Below are positions 42,330-55,375 of a DNA stretch of 64,000 bases, piece after piece. Below the pieces are notes generated by a model. The model ran no database searches and had not been told where the DNA came from. It saw only the letters and a program-made list of their open reading frames with translations. Positions within the stretch are counted from its first letter, which is position 1. Each line of letters begins with the position of its first letter. The translations under genes were made by a program, and so were the position numbers. Source of the DNA: Isoetes taiwanensis (taxonomy: Eukaryota; Streptophyta; Lycopodiopsida; Isoetales; Isoetaceae); assembly GCA_021234155.1 (NCBI GenBank), contig JAJEKV010000019.1:5284284-5348283 (forward strand), given 5' to 3'.

Positions 42330-43085
42330 TCATGGTATTGGGTTTGTTTAGAACTTAAGAATTGGGTATGTGTGAAATGGAGGTAGAAGATGTGCGACTT
42401 CATGGTATCCAATCTACCTATAGTGTGCATTTAGATGGATGGGGGATTTGAAGAATGCTTTGGTTGTTGAACTTGAAAGGGGAGCACTCCAAAAAAATGG
42501 AGGTTCATGTTGGCCATAGTCATGAATGCCCCTATTGTATGTTGTTGATGGGACATTGATAGAAGGACGTAGTATTACGCAAAAAAAAAAAGTGAGAGAA
42601 GTAAAGTCAAGCTGTCATAAATGTATTACGACGTATTTGAAAATGATGTGTGAATTATGCATAGATAAATTATAAGATGTTTCAAATCCTCTACTGATGC
42701 ACATTTATAGACTTGTAAATGTCAAAACCATAAATCAGGAATGCGAAGAAGACATCTAATAGTTTACATAATAAACGCTCGGGCGCAATTACTGTCAAAT
42801 TATGTGTGCTTTATTTCACGCAATATCCTCTGCCGCTTGTGGAGCGGCGCCGCCACTTTCCTGTTTGCGCTGTTTATTCCGGCATATTTTGTTTTGGCAA
42901 AGAAGAAGATGTCAAGAAGAGGCAACATTCATGCATTACAAAGTCCGCAATCTCTTGCCTCGAAGATTTTTCTATGTATAAAAGTTGAGGCAGGTTTCTT
43001 GCTCTTTACTTCGTTATGGCGAAGAAGCAACTCCGCGGCTTTATCATCGGAAGGGCGAAGCTTCTTGACCAAGGTAACCTCCGAG
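42330..43085. other. No gene recognised
   Basis: A plus frame of 126 codons at 42741-43121 is hydrophobic in part but has no family signature. Confidence 0.35.
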
Positions 43086-43520
43086 ATCTCCAATCAGTGG
43101 ACGGGCCAGAATAGAATATAAACCATTGAAAAGATAGTAACATTAAAAAAAATAAAGACCGTCTGCTGACTATGGATCCCAGAGGACGGTTTATTTGCCT
43201 GGAGATCCCTGAGGACTGTTTATTACCCTAGGATCTTGAAAGTCGGGATCCTAGGCAAAGAAACCGTCCTCTGGGATCCCCAGTCAGTGGATGGGCTGGA
43301 ATAAAATATAAACTATTCAAAAGATAGTACCACTAAAAAAAATAAAAACTTGTTCGTTGACTGGGGATCCCGGACGAGGGATTCCAGGCAAAGAAACTAT
43401 CCTCCAGGATCCTCAATCAGCGAACGATCCGGAATAAAATATAAGCCATTGAAAAGATAAACCGTTATAAAAAATCCATCTGCTCACTGGGGATCCCGAA
43501 GGATGATATATTTGGCTGAT
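43086..43520. repeat. Imperfect tandem repeats with GGATCC-containing units, about three copies
   Basis: CAGTGGACGGGCCAGAATA, AATATAAACCATTGAAAAGA and GGATCCCAGAGGACGGTTTA recur three times in roughly 130-180 bp units. Inverted partners (CCGTCCTCTGGGATCC) are interleaved. The phrase GATCCC.GAGGA also recurs at 53340-53620. Confidence 0.7.
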
Positions 43521-43689
43521 TGTGCAATTCATTTGATATTAACAAGTACATGCAATAGTCCTAAAAAACATTCAACAACGTTCAACATAACACTTGTCAA
43601 TATGCATTAAAGGAGTCAGAATTACAAATTTTGGATTTTAGATTTCAGCTCCCAGAAATTTGAAACTAGGTAGTTCGCTTACATAATGC

Positions 43690-44975
43690 TTCCATTTCAA
43701 CTTTCTTTCAACTCTTCTTTGGTTCTTTCACCTTCCATTTTTTCCATTCTATTAGAGGCTTCAGCCTTGCCAAGCTAGTGCCACAGTTCACTTCTAACGT
43801 AAGATTTGGTAGACTTGATATATTAGTGCTCGTGCCAGATCTTCTCAAGCCTAGTGTCGAGTTGCCTCATGAGAGAATCAGTTGCAACTAAAATGTTAGG
43901 ATCTATGTCAGCCTATACAACACTTTAGCAATTACTACCTCCAAAGAGGCCTTAGTCTTCATGCAAGTTGATTTGTCTGGGTATTTCCAAGAGAAACTCC
44001 TCTCCTAGACTCACTACCTCAACCACCTCGGATGGCACGTCTCTATAACTCTCCTCACGGCATGCATGGCCGCATATGGCTTCAAGCGGTCCATGCCTCC
44101 ACCAATTGTCCCATATTGGGAACCCAACACTTGTAAAAGATCTTGATCTCTATAATTGCCAACCATTTGCATAACCTTCACTTGATACATAAATTACCCT
44201 TGGCTCCCCAAGGGCAACATAACATATCCAATTCTTGTGCGCTCCAGCAACAAAATATGGGCCCTACCCAAGAGTGCACTTATTTTGCACTTCAGCTTCA
44301 CCTTCCTTAAAGTTGGTAAATGTCACTTGTTTATCGACAACATTCTGAGCACCTCGTGTTGCACACTTTAGTACTGTATTCCTAAGAAGTGTTTACTACA
44401 AATCCATGTTCCTTCATAGACCTGGAACATAGCTATATATTATATCAAAGAAAAGTAAGGTAAATTCCACCAAGTCAATAGGCTAGAAACATTACCTCAT
44501 GTAAGCCATGTGTCTCCACATTGTTTGTGAGAATGTAGAGCAACCAGTCAATTCTCCTACCTTAAAGTGCACATTTACATATGCAGGTGCATCTTAAGGG
44601 CACCATGTCATGCCTTTGTGGCAGTATTGGTCTTCTAATAGAATGCATATACATTCTTCTAGCCAATACCCACTGACAAATGTTCTTGATCCACTCCTTA
44701 CTCATGTAGACCGATAATTTATGGTATTGGGGATATTTCGTCACTAAATTTTCCAACCTCTTGATGGCTTCTTTCCTAACAGCCTCCCTATACTCCTCGC
44801 CATACTTGTTGTCACCTAGAGGCCCCTCTGTCTTGTATATTATATTCCCTATCTCCTTGAACATTTCATTTCTATCCACCTTATTCCTTACATTTTTACG
44901 TAGCTACTTGACCCATGCTCTTCTCACGTGCCAAATGCATATTTCAGAAACCTACACACATGCATAATGTTAGCC
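43690..44975 (-). pseudogene. MULE-like transposase remnant
   Basis: From about 44960 downward the frames give ICIWHVRRAWVK, then DRNEMFKEIGNIIYKTEGPL, KEAIKRLENLVTKYPQYHKL and EWIKNICQWVLAR. Near 44540 comes DWLLYILTNNVETHGLHE. The CxWHVxRAW.K block followed by a helical segment and ICQW recalls the post-catalytic part of MULE/SWIM transposases, where the His follows a C-x-W. Downstream pieces (GDKQVTFTNFKEGEAE region near 44330; WGPYFVAGAHKNWICYVALG) are in other frames. It has several stops and no start. Family call is from general resemblance only. Confidence 0.4.
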
Positions 44976-45074
44976 TTCGGTGTTAGCCACCATCTACAAG
45001 AATATTGGGAGGGTTTGTAACGCTCCTATTACAATGCAATTGTAATTGTAACGCCTATGTGTGAAATGCATTAC

Positions 45075-48000
45075 AAACTATAAAATTAGGCTTTTGAAAT
45101 GCGTCCCTAAGGTGGCAATTTGGGATGCATTACAATATCATACGTTTCAACAATTATTTGAAATGCAATTGTGATATGCGTTACAACAATATTGATATGT
45201 GTTTCAAATTTTATTTGAAATGGGACAGTTGAAATGCAATACGAAACATACTTGATATGCGTTTCAATTAAGACCACTGATATGCGTTTCAACCCCTTAA
45301 ATTTAATTCAAATGAATGGAACGCATAGGAACCTTATCGAAATTCGTGGGCCACGTGTAATATAACCGAATCTCCCTCCAAATGTGGCGCAGAAAGAGCC
45401 TCTATGGCAGAAGAGACTCAGCACTTGGCAGCCCTTTCTTGTTCTTGACAAACCATTTTGTTGTTTCTGCTGGCTCTGAATAGAATCGATTCTACCAGGA
45501 GGTATTTCTGTTCAGGAGGTAAATCGTTAGGGTTTTTCTTTCGCTTGCTTTTCTTGTTAGGTTTTATCCTTTATTTGCTTCGCCTTAGATATGTTTAAAA
45601 CTCAGAGGCGACAGGGTTTGTAATCCAATTCGTATTGGTTTCAAGTTTCTATAAAGGACTATCATAGGGAGACCGCAAAATAATTTCCGAACAAGAAGTT
45701 TTGGTTTCGTTGTTGCTTTCCTTTCAAATCTTTTTTTTTAAAACTCACCTTAAGCTAAACGTTTGCCTCATACAATACAGGTCAGGGCTTAATAGTGCAT
45801 ATTTAGTCATCCGATACAAGTTAAATCAATATGGTTTCTTGGTTTCCTTTCTTGCAAGTTCTACTTCTGGTTTCGTATATTTATACATGGTTGAGGCTGA
45901 TCTCTTGCAAGTGTAACATTTTGCAGAGTGATCTTTTATGGTAGAATTTTTGTTAAAATTATTATAAGGTCTTTCTACCAGGTTTCCTTAGCTTTCTTTC
46001 TAACGAATACATTTCTTAACAAATGGACTTATCATTGGGTTTTTTTGGAGGTGAATAGCATTTGCAAAATGATGTCTTACTAGCAACTTAAACTATGTTT
46101 AGGATTAATTTAATTTTTGCTTGAAAGCATGATCTTCTTTTTCTTAGGAGTTATTATAATTTGCTTTTGGATGTTATATTGGGAATCTTGCAGTTTTATA
46201 ATGTGGAGTGCTATTATCAATTATATTGCACTCAAAGAGGATTGGTCCTAGAAATATAGTTGGGGTTCAAATCCCCACAGTCAAATTCTGACTGTTAAAA
46301 TAACTATTGAAGTAGAATAGTCCAATATCAAAATCGGCACCTCAGAATTGTTGCCACATTGTAGCCTAACATGTCATTAGAATGAATGATGCACCGTTGT
46401 TTTGCGTTACAACAGCTTCTTGACACGTGCAATTTAGACAAAGTTTGGTGGATTTGGAGGTACAGGTTGTGTAGAAGGGCTGTACATTTGCATTGCTGAT
46501 AATCTGATCTATATATGGGAGGTAGTTTTTCCACCATTCTGAAGCAGAAATCTAAAATTACTTGTGGTTTTCTCAAAGTCCAGGTTGAAGAGTTGTAGAA
46601 GATTTGGTGCTCAATAGATTCATCCTCCATTGATCTTTTCACACCGGAATATACATTTGTGCCTAATTGTGAGGATTTTAAAATACAGTTAGTTGAATCT
46701 TGGCTCCTGGAATTTACTGGTGATAGGAACTCAGTAGCAGTTGGGATTTTCAATGTCTTCTGCAATTGGAACGAAAACACAATTATTGTAAAGGTATTCT
46801 CTGGTTGAGTATGGAAATAGTAGGGGTAACTTCAGTAGAAGGCTTCTTTTTATTTATTTTGAGTATGCAGAGATGGATTGATGTCCTTTCCTTACAGATC
46901 CTAAAAGGCTTTTTCTAGTGTCAGGTTTTAATTCCTCAGGTTGATTTATGCCATCGCATAAATTTCCTGTCATCTATTTGCATTGTAAACCGTGCATCAC
47001 CTCCCCTTCTTTTTCCCAAAAGGGATGTCTGTCGTTTAACCTCAAATTGTTCCCAATTCAACTGGAATCTATTTCGTTAACCTCAATAGTATGGAAAATT
47101 ACTGTGCTCCTTCCAGTTCACACTCTTGGGACATCCCTTAAGCCAACCCTCAGGAAGCCAATTCAAGCATGCCTATCAACCTTGGTTGAATCCAGGAATT
47201 GAAAAATATCAAGGAGCAATTCCCTCTGGCTTAGAAACTGACCAGAGGTATAAACTTAAACTTTGAGTCTTGCAAAAATTGTCTTTACATGCTTCAAAAG
47301 AATGCTATGATTGGTTAGTCGGAAGTCGAAAATATCAATTTGGAATCTTTAGCCAAACAAATAATCCTTCTTGATAAAAACATCCAAATAGCAAGCTGTT
47401 TTTAGCTTAAAAGCTCCTTTTTCCTGCTTGAACTCTGCTCGAAATCTGCTGCAGAACTCCTATTGAAGAAAAAATTCATAATTTTCCAAAGTTTTCTAAT
47501 TAAATTTCAAAAATGGGACTATCATTTTGATAGAAACAAGTCGGAGTCATTATCTTACATAGCATCTATCATCCCGACCGAACTGAACCCAATCTTCTGG
47601 AATCCTGAATGTTTCCAAACTATAAAATTAGGCTTTTGAAATGCGTTCCTAAGGTGTCAATTTGAAATGCACTACAATATCGTTGATATGCGTTTCAACA
47701 ATTATTTGAAATGCATTTCAAACTCCAATTGTGATATGCGTTACAACAATGTTGATATGTATTTCAAATTTTATTTGAAACATGACGGTTGAAATGCATT
47801 ACAAAACATAGGTGATATGCGTTTCAATTAAGACCATTGATATGCGTTTCAACCCCTTAAATTTAATTCCAATGAATGGAATAAGTGGGAACCTTATTGG
47901 AACTTGTGGGCCATGTGTAATACAACCGAATCTCCCTCCAAATGTGGCGCAAAAAGAGCGCCTCTATAGCAGAAGAGACTCGGCACTCAAGCGCCCTTTC

Positions 48001-50117
48001 TTGTTCTTGACAAACCATTTTGTTGTTTATGTTGGCAAAACGGGTAAATCGTTAGGTTTTTTCCTTCGCTTGCTTTGCTTGTTAGGTTTTGTCCTTTATT
48101 TGCTTTACCTTATATATGTTTAAAACTCAGAGGCGGCAGAGTTTGTATCCAATTCGTATTTGTTTCAAGCTTCTATAAATGACTATCATAGGGAGGCTGC
48201 AAAATAATTTCATAGCAGCAAGTTTTGGTTTCGTTGTTGCTTTCCTTTCAAATCTTTCTTCTGGAACTCGCCTTAAGCTAAATGTTTGCTCATACAATAT
48301 AGGTCAACTTAAATCAATATGTTTTCTTGGTTTCCTTTCTTGCAAGTTCTACTTCTAGTTTCGTATATGTATACCTGGTTGAGGCTGATTACTATCTTTG
48401 TCTCTTGCAAGTGTAACACTTTGCAGAGTGACCTTTGATGGTAGAATTTTTGTTAAATTTATTATTAAGTCTTTCTACCAAGTTTCTTTAGCTTTCTTTC
48501 TAGCGGATACATTTCTTAACAAATGGACTTATCATTGAGTTTACTTTTTGGAGGTGAATAGCATTTGCAAAAATGTCGTATTAGCAACTTAAACTATGTT
48601 TAGGATTAATTTAATTTTTGATGAAAGCAGGATCTTCTCTTTCTTAGGAATTATTATAATTTGCTTTTGGATGCTGTATTGGGAATCTTGTAGTTTTATA
48701 ATGTGGAGTGCTATTATCAATTAGATTGCTCTCAAAGAGGGTTGGTCCTAGAAATATAGTTGGGGTTCAAATCCCCACAGTCAAATACTGACTGTTAAAA
48801 TAACTATTGAAGTAGAGTAGTCCAATATTCAAAATCGATGCCTCAGAATTGTTGCCACATGGCAGCCTAATATGTCATTAGAATGAATGGTGCACTGTTG
48901 TTTTGTGTTACAACAACTTCTTGACACGTGCAATTTAGAAAAAAATTGCTGGATTTGGAGGTACAGGCTGTGTAGAAGGCATGTACATTTGCTTTGCTAA
49001 TAATCTGATCTATATATGGGAGGTAGTTTTTTCTCCATTCTGAAGCAAGAATCTAGAATTACTTGTGGTTTTCTCAAAGTCCAGTTTGAAGAGCTGTGGA
49101 AAGATTTGGTGCTCAATATGTTCTTCCCCGACAATCTTTTCACCCAAAATACACATTTGTGCCGAATTGTGAGGATTTCAAAACACAGGTAGTTGAATCT
49201 TGGCTCTTGGAATTTACTGGTGATAGGAACTCAGTAGCGGTTGGGATTTTCAATGTCTTCTGCAATTGGAACAAAAACACAATTATTGTAAAGGTATTCT
49301 CTAGTTGAGTATGGAAATAGTAGGGGTAACTTCGGTAGCAGGCTTCTTTTTATTTATTTTGAGTATGCAGAGATGGATTGTTGTCCTTTCCTCATATATT
49401 CTAAAAGGCTTTTTCTAGTGTCAGTTTTTAATTCCTTAGTCTGATTTATGCCATCGTATAAATTTCCTGTCATCTATTTGCATTGTAAATCGTGCATCAT
49501 CTCCCCTGCTTTTTTACAAAAAGGGTCGTCTGTTATTTTACCTCAAACTGTTCCCAATTCAACTGGAATCAATTCGTCAACCTCAACAGTATGGAAAATT
49601 GATGTGCTCCTTTCGGTTCGCACTATTGGGACGTCCCTTAAGCCAACCCTCAGGAACCCAATTCAAGCATGCTTACCAACCTTGGTTGGATCCAGGAATT
49701 GAGAAATATCAAGGAGCAATTCCCTCCGACTCAGAAACTGACCAGAGGTATAAACTTAAACTTTGAGTCTTGCAAAAATCGTCTTTACATGCTTCAAAAG
49801 AATGCTCTATTTGGTTGGTTTGAAGTTGAAAATATAAATTTGGAATCTTTAACCAAACAAATAATCCTTCTTGATAAAAACTATCCACATAGCAAGCTGT
49901 TTTTGGCTTAAAGGCTCATTTTTCCTGCTTAAACTCTGCTCGGAATGTACTGCAGAACTTCTACTGAAGAAAGGATTCATAATTTTCCAAAGTTTTCTAA
50001 TTAAATTTCAAAAATGGGACAATCATTTTGATACAAATAAGTCGGAGTCATTATCTTACGTAGCATCTATCATCCCGGTCGAACTGAACCCAATCTTCTA
50101 GAATCCTGAATGTTTCC
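45075..50117 (+). repeat. Tandem duplication of a LINE 5' region, two copies with 2542 bp period
   Basis: Copy 1 is 45075-47616 and copy 2 is 47617-50117. Both start AAACTATAAAATTAGGCTTT and end AATCCTGAATGTTTCC. Order and spacing are kept throughout, including TTGGGGTTCAAATCCCCACA and GATAGGAACTCAGTAGC. Differences are scattered substitutions and small indels. Each copy begins with a cluster of GATATGCGTTTCAA and TGAAATGC motifs. Confidence 0.9.
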
Positions 50118-51899
50118 TTGGTTCATATATTTCTGCTGAACCGCACTCACTTCCTCGCATCTTTGTTCAACTTGATCTACTCAAACCGCTGCCTCTAGAA
50201 ATTACCTTTGTGGACCTTTTTAGAAAGGAGCAAACAATCCCATTAAGATGGAGTGGTATTCTGCCAAAATGTGGAAGGTGTGGCAAGAGGTTACATGGAG
50301 GTACCAGATGTAAGCCTGCTGATTTGATGAGTGATGAGACAATAAGGATAGGAAGTCAAACTTTGTTTCATAGACGCACTCAAGAAATGCAGTTAACGGG
50401 ATAACGAGCTGGAAGAGTCAAGAAAGCAGAGAAACATATTGCATAAGCAAAAATTGGAGGTAGTTAAATATGGAAATCTCAAGGTTTTAAATAAGAGAGT
50501 ACAGATATGCGAAAGTGACAAGGAAAATCTATGTCTTAACAAGGAAATTAGTGTATTGGATACAAGTCTGGAAAGGCCTCAGTTGATAAGGAGAAAAGGA
50601 GTCTCTTTCAATGGTTTAGATCACATAGCTGAATTCAGCAAATATAGCCCGACAAAAAAATTGTATTTCAAACTTAAGCAGCTAAAACTCAGATGTCCCT
50701 AACAATCCAGGATGAGAAAGATAAGGATGATACTTTAGGTAATCAAGAGTGTATCAATCAAGGCGAATTGACTGATATAAGTGACTCAGACTCAGGAAAT
50801 GGTAGTGACAGTCTGGATGAGTTCATGATAGCAATCCTTTCCAAGTACTCACAGAATGCTCGGATGAGGATTTGAGATGGTTTTGTTGAAAGGGGATAAA
50901 AATTTTAAATGCTCAGTACTTAGTAATCCACCAACTTCAACTGTGAGTTCTACCCAGTTGGCGTACAAAGGGAATTGAAAGCAACTGAAGGAAATGTTAC
51001 TACAGAAGCTGGAAGTAAAGACAAGAGTGTAGGGGTGGTTAACCAGAGTTATGAAGATTATTTGGATAACCTTATAAACAAGCGTATTTCAGTTCAAGAT
51101 GTTTTTGAAGAAGCTCAAAAGATTATCAACAAATCACTACTAGATAGAGTTGTTATCATGTCCTCATCCCAATCTCAAGTGTGCTGCTCTGACATTGCCC
51201 AAAACTCTGTTGACAATTCCTTTAGCTTAACTGAACCTACCATTTATGATTTACCTGTCCCTCTTATTAGTTCTAATAGTTTACTGAAGCCAAATGCATT
51301 AGTCCTTACTGAACCACAAAAATTTTATGATATTAATGACAAACACTATAAGTTCATAGAAAGCATTATAGAGGAGGCTTTGTTAGTTTCCCTGCAAGGA
51401 GAAAAAGAAAAAAAGGTCATATGAAGGAAAAGCCATGTGTATGAATATGCAGATTTGGAGATCACTGAACTGTAGACTTGCGACATAAGGGAAACTCAAC
51501 ATAACCCAGAAGATCATTCAAATCTGGTTAGTACTCTATCCAATCTTCATTTAAGTAATCACCTTTTGAATTTTCAAAAAACATCATATGGCAATGATAT
51601 ATCGAATACTTGCTTGAGCGGAAGAGAGACTGAGTTTGTAGAAGCTTTCCAAAGAATCAGCCCACTTCGTACTACTGTCCATAAAGATCTGAACATTCAA
51701 GAAGATCCAGGGAAATTGCTGGACCAGTCAATTGGAAAAAGAATGCTAGAAAGAAAAAAGAGAGTAATATTGACAGTATTGAGCATGTTACCCCTTCTAC
51801 AATACATATCTTTCCCAATGGAGAATACAATGGCCCTGTTAAGTTTATTAGAAGTAAGGGAGATAACACAGTAGAGTCTCTAAAGAGAAATTTCTCAAA
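49096..51899 (+). pseudogene. LINE ORF1, DUF4283-like with zinc-knuckle-like region, frameshifted
   Basis: Pieces in order are PNCEDFKTQVVESWLLEFTG (49150), NALFGWFEVENINLESLTKQ (49800), IKFQKWDNHFDTNKSESLSY then VASIIPVELNPIF (50010-50101), PLPLEITFVDLFRKE and LPKCGRCGKRLHGGTRC (50190-50310). A charged tail follows (GELTDISDSDSGNGSDSLDE; EDYLDNLINKRISVQDVFEE), ending by 51899. This order fits plant L1-type ORF1: a DUF4283 RNA-binding fold, a partial knuckle with two CxxC-like pairs, then a long acidic tail before ORF2. Several stops and frame changes break it. The N-terminal part is also present, equally broken, in duplication copy 1. Confidence 0.6.
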
Positions 51900-51956
51900 A
51901 TGAAAGTCATAACTTGGAAGTTAAGGGGGATTACAGGCCCCACTAAAAGAATGAGG
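51900..51956 (+). pseudogene. LINE ORF2 endonuclease N terminus, cut after about 19 codons
   Basis: MKVITWKLRGITGPTKRMR matches the classic start of the APE-type endonuclease of plant LINE ORF2 (MK-I-WN-RGL-G--KR), with Asn replaced by Lys. The frame stops at once, and by about 51975 the sequence becomes the antisense of unknown protein D. A 3'-truncated LINE is unusual, because LINEs normally lose their 5' end. Confidence 0.8.
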
Positions 51957-51974
51957 TAATTTAGTGCATTCCTA

Positions 51975-52564
51975 AATCTTGAAATATATCGCAGCAGAGT
52001 CGAGTCTTTTAATCTTTCTTGCCTAGAAAAGTCATCGAGTTCCAACAAATAAGACACCTCAAGGTTATCTTCTTCAAATTTCTCAAAATCCATGAGGCTT
52101 ATGCTACCGCAATTGACTGAAGGCCCTTCCAAGCTTGTAGATGTTGTTGGCAGCTTTGAATGAAAACGCTGAAATTCTTCTTCCATTGGCAAATTCTGCT
52201 CCGCACAACGAGTCTGTAGCCTCTCATATGCTTCTTTAAGGTCTATAGCATTACCAGTATAAGATGACACTTCAAATATTTCTTTGTCGAGGTCCTCTAC
52301 AAAGTCTGCACGTAGTTGTACCCATTCAGCCAAGGTACTGATAACTTCGTCTTCCCTAGCACACATATGTAGCAAAGAGGGGTTCCTGAGTATATCACTT
52401 AACAATAAATATTCCTTTCCTTCCACCAAAATTGGCGTTATACACAAGGCTAATGCGTCCAGGTCAATTTTTCTAGATTCTTGATCTATTACCATTTCCA
52501 TCTTATCGTCTTCATCATCACATATAAGTGGCCCACCTTGACTTAATGATTTCATTGTTTCCAT
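51975..52564 (-). pseudogene. Second copy of unknown cassette protein D, joined to the LINE
   Basis: It starts METMKSLSQGG and keeps a single open frame through ITPILVEGKEYLLLSDILRN, PSLLHMCAREDEVISTLAEW, FEVSSYTGNAIDLKEAYERL and QERLKDSTLLRYISRF. Homology to 18360-19065 ends there, at about 51975. The remaining frame (to 51848) is antisense LINE sequence. It lies outside the large element and lacks the C-terminal third. The better-preserved N-terminal 195 residues make this the better reference for the family. No domain is recognised, but conservation of the reading frame between the copies shows it was once under selection. Confidence 0.6.
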
Positions 52565-52599
52565 TTGAAGTTTACATCTAAGAATGATACTTATATATG

Positions 52600-55375
52600 A
52601 AAATGAACCCTATTGTATAGAACTTCCTTGAATCCTATCGTAATCTTAGAACTAGTAGAATGATTTTCAATACAGAAACGACACCACCAAACTAGAGGAT
52701 AGAATTTCAGATGCACACCTCTTCATAGTCAAACAAGAATCCTTGATTGGCCTCTTAAGCACCCTCTCAGGATTAGAACTCCTCAAGTAGAAACTGCAAG
52801 GTGCCACACATTTTTTTGCTCTCAAAGAATGAAGTCTTGAACTCGGTTTGTTGGAAAGTGGCAGTCCATGAAATGAAGGAACATGGTGCTCTTCGAAAAA
52901 CTAGTGTAGGTTGCTATGGTCGAATAATCCATCAGGGGGTGATTCTTGATTTAATTCAGCCCTGCGGCTGAAAATGGGAGCTCAGATACATGATGTATAC
53001 CTCCTAAAAGAAGACAAGATCAATACCTGTGCTATCTTCTCGTTCGGCTCCAAATCGTCCATAGCCACCTGCGCTTCTCAAATCCGGCTCCACATGCAGG
53101 AGCGCAGAGCCATTCTAAAAGAGCACAGTGGGGTCCCAGAGAGTGGTTTCCAAACTCTCATGTGTGTCATTGCGCGAGTGGATGGATTGTGCATGCACTG
53201 GCATCCTCAAATTCGGTTGCTCATTATGGTCCACCACCGCCCTCCACTGTCGATTCTCAGAGATAAAGTACGTGGAGATCTCGGAGGTGCGAATCCTTCC
53301 ACTGGCTGATATCATTCCCGTTATCGGTTACACAGTGGTAATTCTGGAGGACACAATCACCAGAATATCGTCATCAGGGATCCCGGAGGACAGCATCGGT
53401 CAGTATGGTGATCCCAGAGGAGGGGATAACCTCATCGATATGAAATGGCCAGTATCGGTCGTCCGTATGTGATCCCGGAGGACGAAATGACTTCTGCGAC
53501 ATGGGGATCACGTGGATTGATTACGGCACTGTTATCAGCCATGGGGGATCTCAGAGGCCGGGATCACATGTTGGTGATTTTAGAGGCAAGAATAACTGGG
53601 TACTTTTTTTTGGTGATACCAAAGGCAAGGAATACCACGGATGGCCCAGATGCATCGCGACACCACACGACCGAGATTTAAGCGGACCCCCCTCACGTGT
53701 ATCAGTACGGTAGAACGGAGGGGCCTCGAACGGATTCCGTTCTGAACTGGTGGGAATACTGAAGGCCAGTATTTTCTCCTTCGGGATCCTCGAAACTAGG
53801 GTAAGACTATCCTCAACCTATCTCTGATAAAATTATTTGCAGATGGTTTGCAATCAATGATTTTGGAACTGTGGCGCTCTGATAAAAACACTTGCATATG
53901 GTTTGCAACCAATGATTTGGAAGTGTGGCGCTAAGTGAAAGACAGTTAGAGATGTAAGAAAATGCAAACATAAAAGTACGCACTAAATCATATTTCAATT
54001 TTTGCCTTGGCCATTATTTCAACAGAGGAGACCGAGTCAATTTAAGAACAATATGATGGTAATTGGACCTCTGTCATTTTGAAATGAGAGAACTTGCGTA
54101 GAGAAATTCTTAAAATCTTACCAACGTACTTTGGCGCATTGGAAAGACCTCTGACCACTTCATTCTGCTAGCCCTTTTTCTTAAGCCATTGCATGCCACT
54201 GTACCATAACGCAGTTTGAAGCGATCGTCTTACAAACCCTAGAAATTGTATTATAAAACCATCTCGATCATTAGATGTATAAAGTTAGTAAATACATGTT
54301 AGTCTCAAGCAAATATAGTATTCGTATAATAAATAAAGGCACCTAAAAATGCCGTCATTTATAAGCTTACGGATTAAAAAAAAAAAACACGAAGGCTCAC
54401 CACAACTTCATTAAATGGCCTTTAGAAAATTTTTGCTATTCTTGCACCAAGTGTGTAGCAATGTGTAGCCTTGCTCCCAGTTTACCAGTACTCCTTTGTG
54501 ATTCATGCACATGCACGAAACGCATGTAAACAAGCCACTTGGTCACCATACATTATGAGACTATGCAAAATATTAAATAAAGCCAAGGGAATGCATCCTT
54601 ACGTAGTTCAAATGAATCTAAATTTTAAGTGGGTCCTAGTTTTAAGATATGCCTTTTGCTAATACATGGCAAGCATGCATAGACCATGCTCAAAACATAA
54701 AGTCAAAGAGAAAAGCACCCTTGAGTAGATGCAAATCAATTGAGTCCTACTATAAAAACTAAAATTTACTTGCTATAGACAAACAATTGATCATATTTCC
54801 TATCATGCGCAAGTTAAAGGTGCCGGATCATGGTCATGTGCTAACCCATCTTGACATTAATGCTTATGAGAGTGAATACATTACCCCATAACACCAAGCA
54901 TGATAGAATTGAAAATACAGTTGAAATACAGTTGTATTTTTTTAAGGAAAATACAGTTGAACACCAAGCATGATATTAGGCCTAGGTTACACTAGGACGG
55001 ACTTATCCTCAAGCTCTAACAAGGTTTATTGTTTGTGGTAATTTTGTAAAGCGTCATAATTGTCTTTTAAAAATTCGTATAGGATTTTGGGGGGGGGGGT
55101 TAGCCACCCCTTGACGTAGATGGCATACCCCCCTTGAGTGAATTCTTATGGATTCCGATACTCACAAGAGTGCTCATAATTAAATATTGAGTTTGTGATT
55201 CTAACATTCATGATAATTTTTGTAATAATGAAATATTAAGCTTGTGATTAGATCTTGTGTTAGCTTTAAATCTTGGTTGACTTTTATGTGGTAATGAACT
55301 TTACATGATATACACTTTGTTCAAATGTTTGGAACAACATGTACAGGTCCCATTGCTATACAATTGAAAGGATAC
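52600..55375. other. Intergenic stretch downstream of GH3 with no gene recognised
   Basis: Frames at 52974-53309 and 53128-53472 lie in GATCCC-rich repeats (53330-53620) and are probably not coding. A duplicated motif GATAAAA..CTTGCA.ATGG lies near 53830-53900. A run of ten G occurs near 55090. Confidence 0.4.

Noticed and set aside
46258-46285. GGGGTTCAAATCCCC resembling a tRNA T arm, repeated near 48765
   Set aside because: It lies in the duplicated LINE 5' region and no A box or cloverleaf is found upstream at the right distance.
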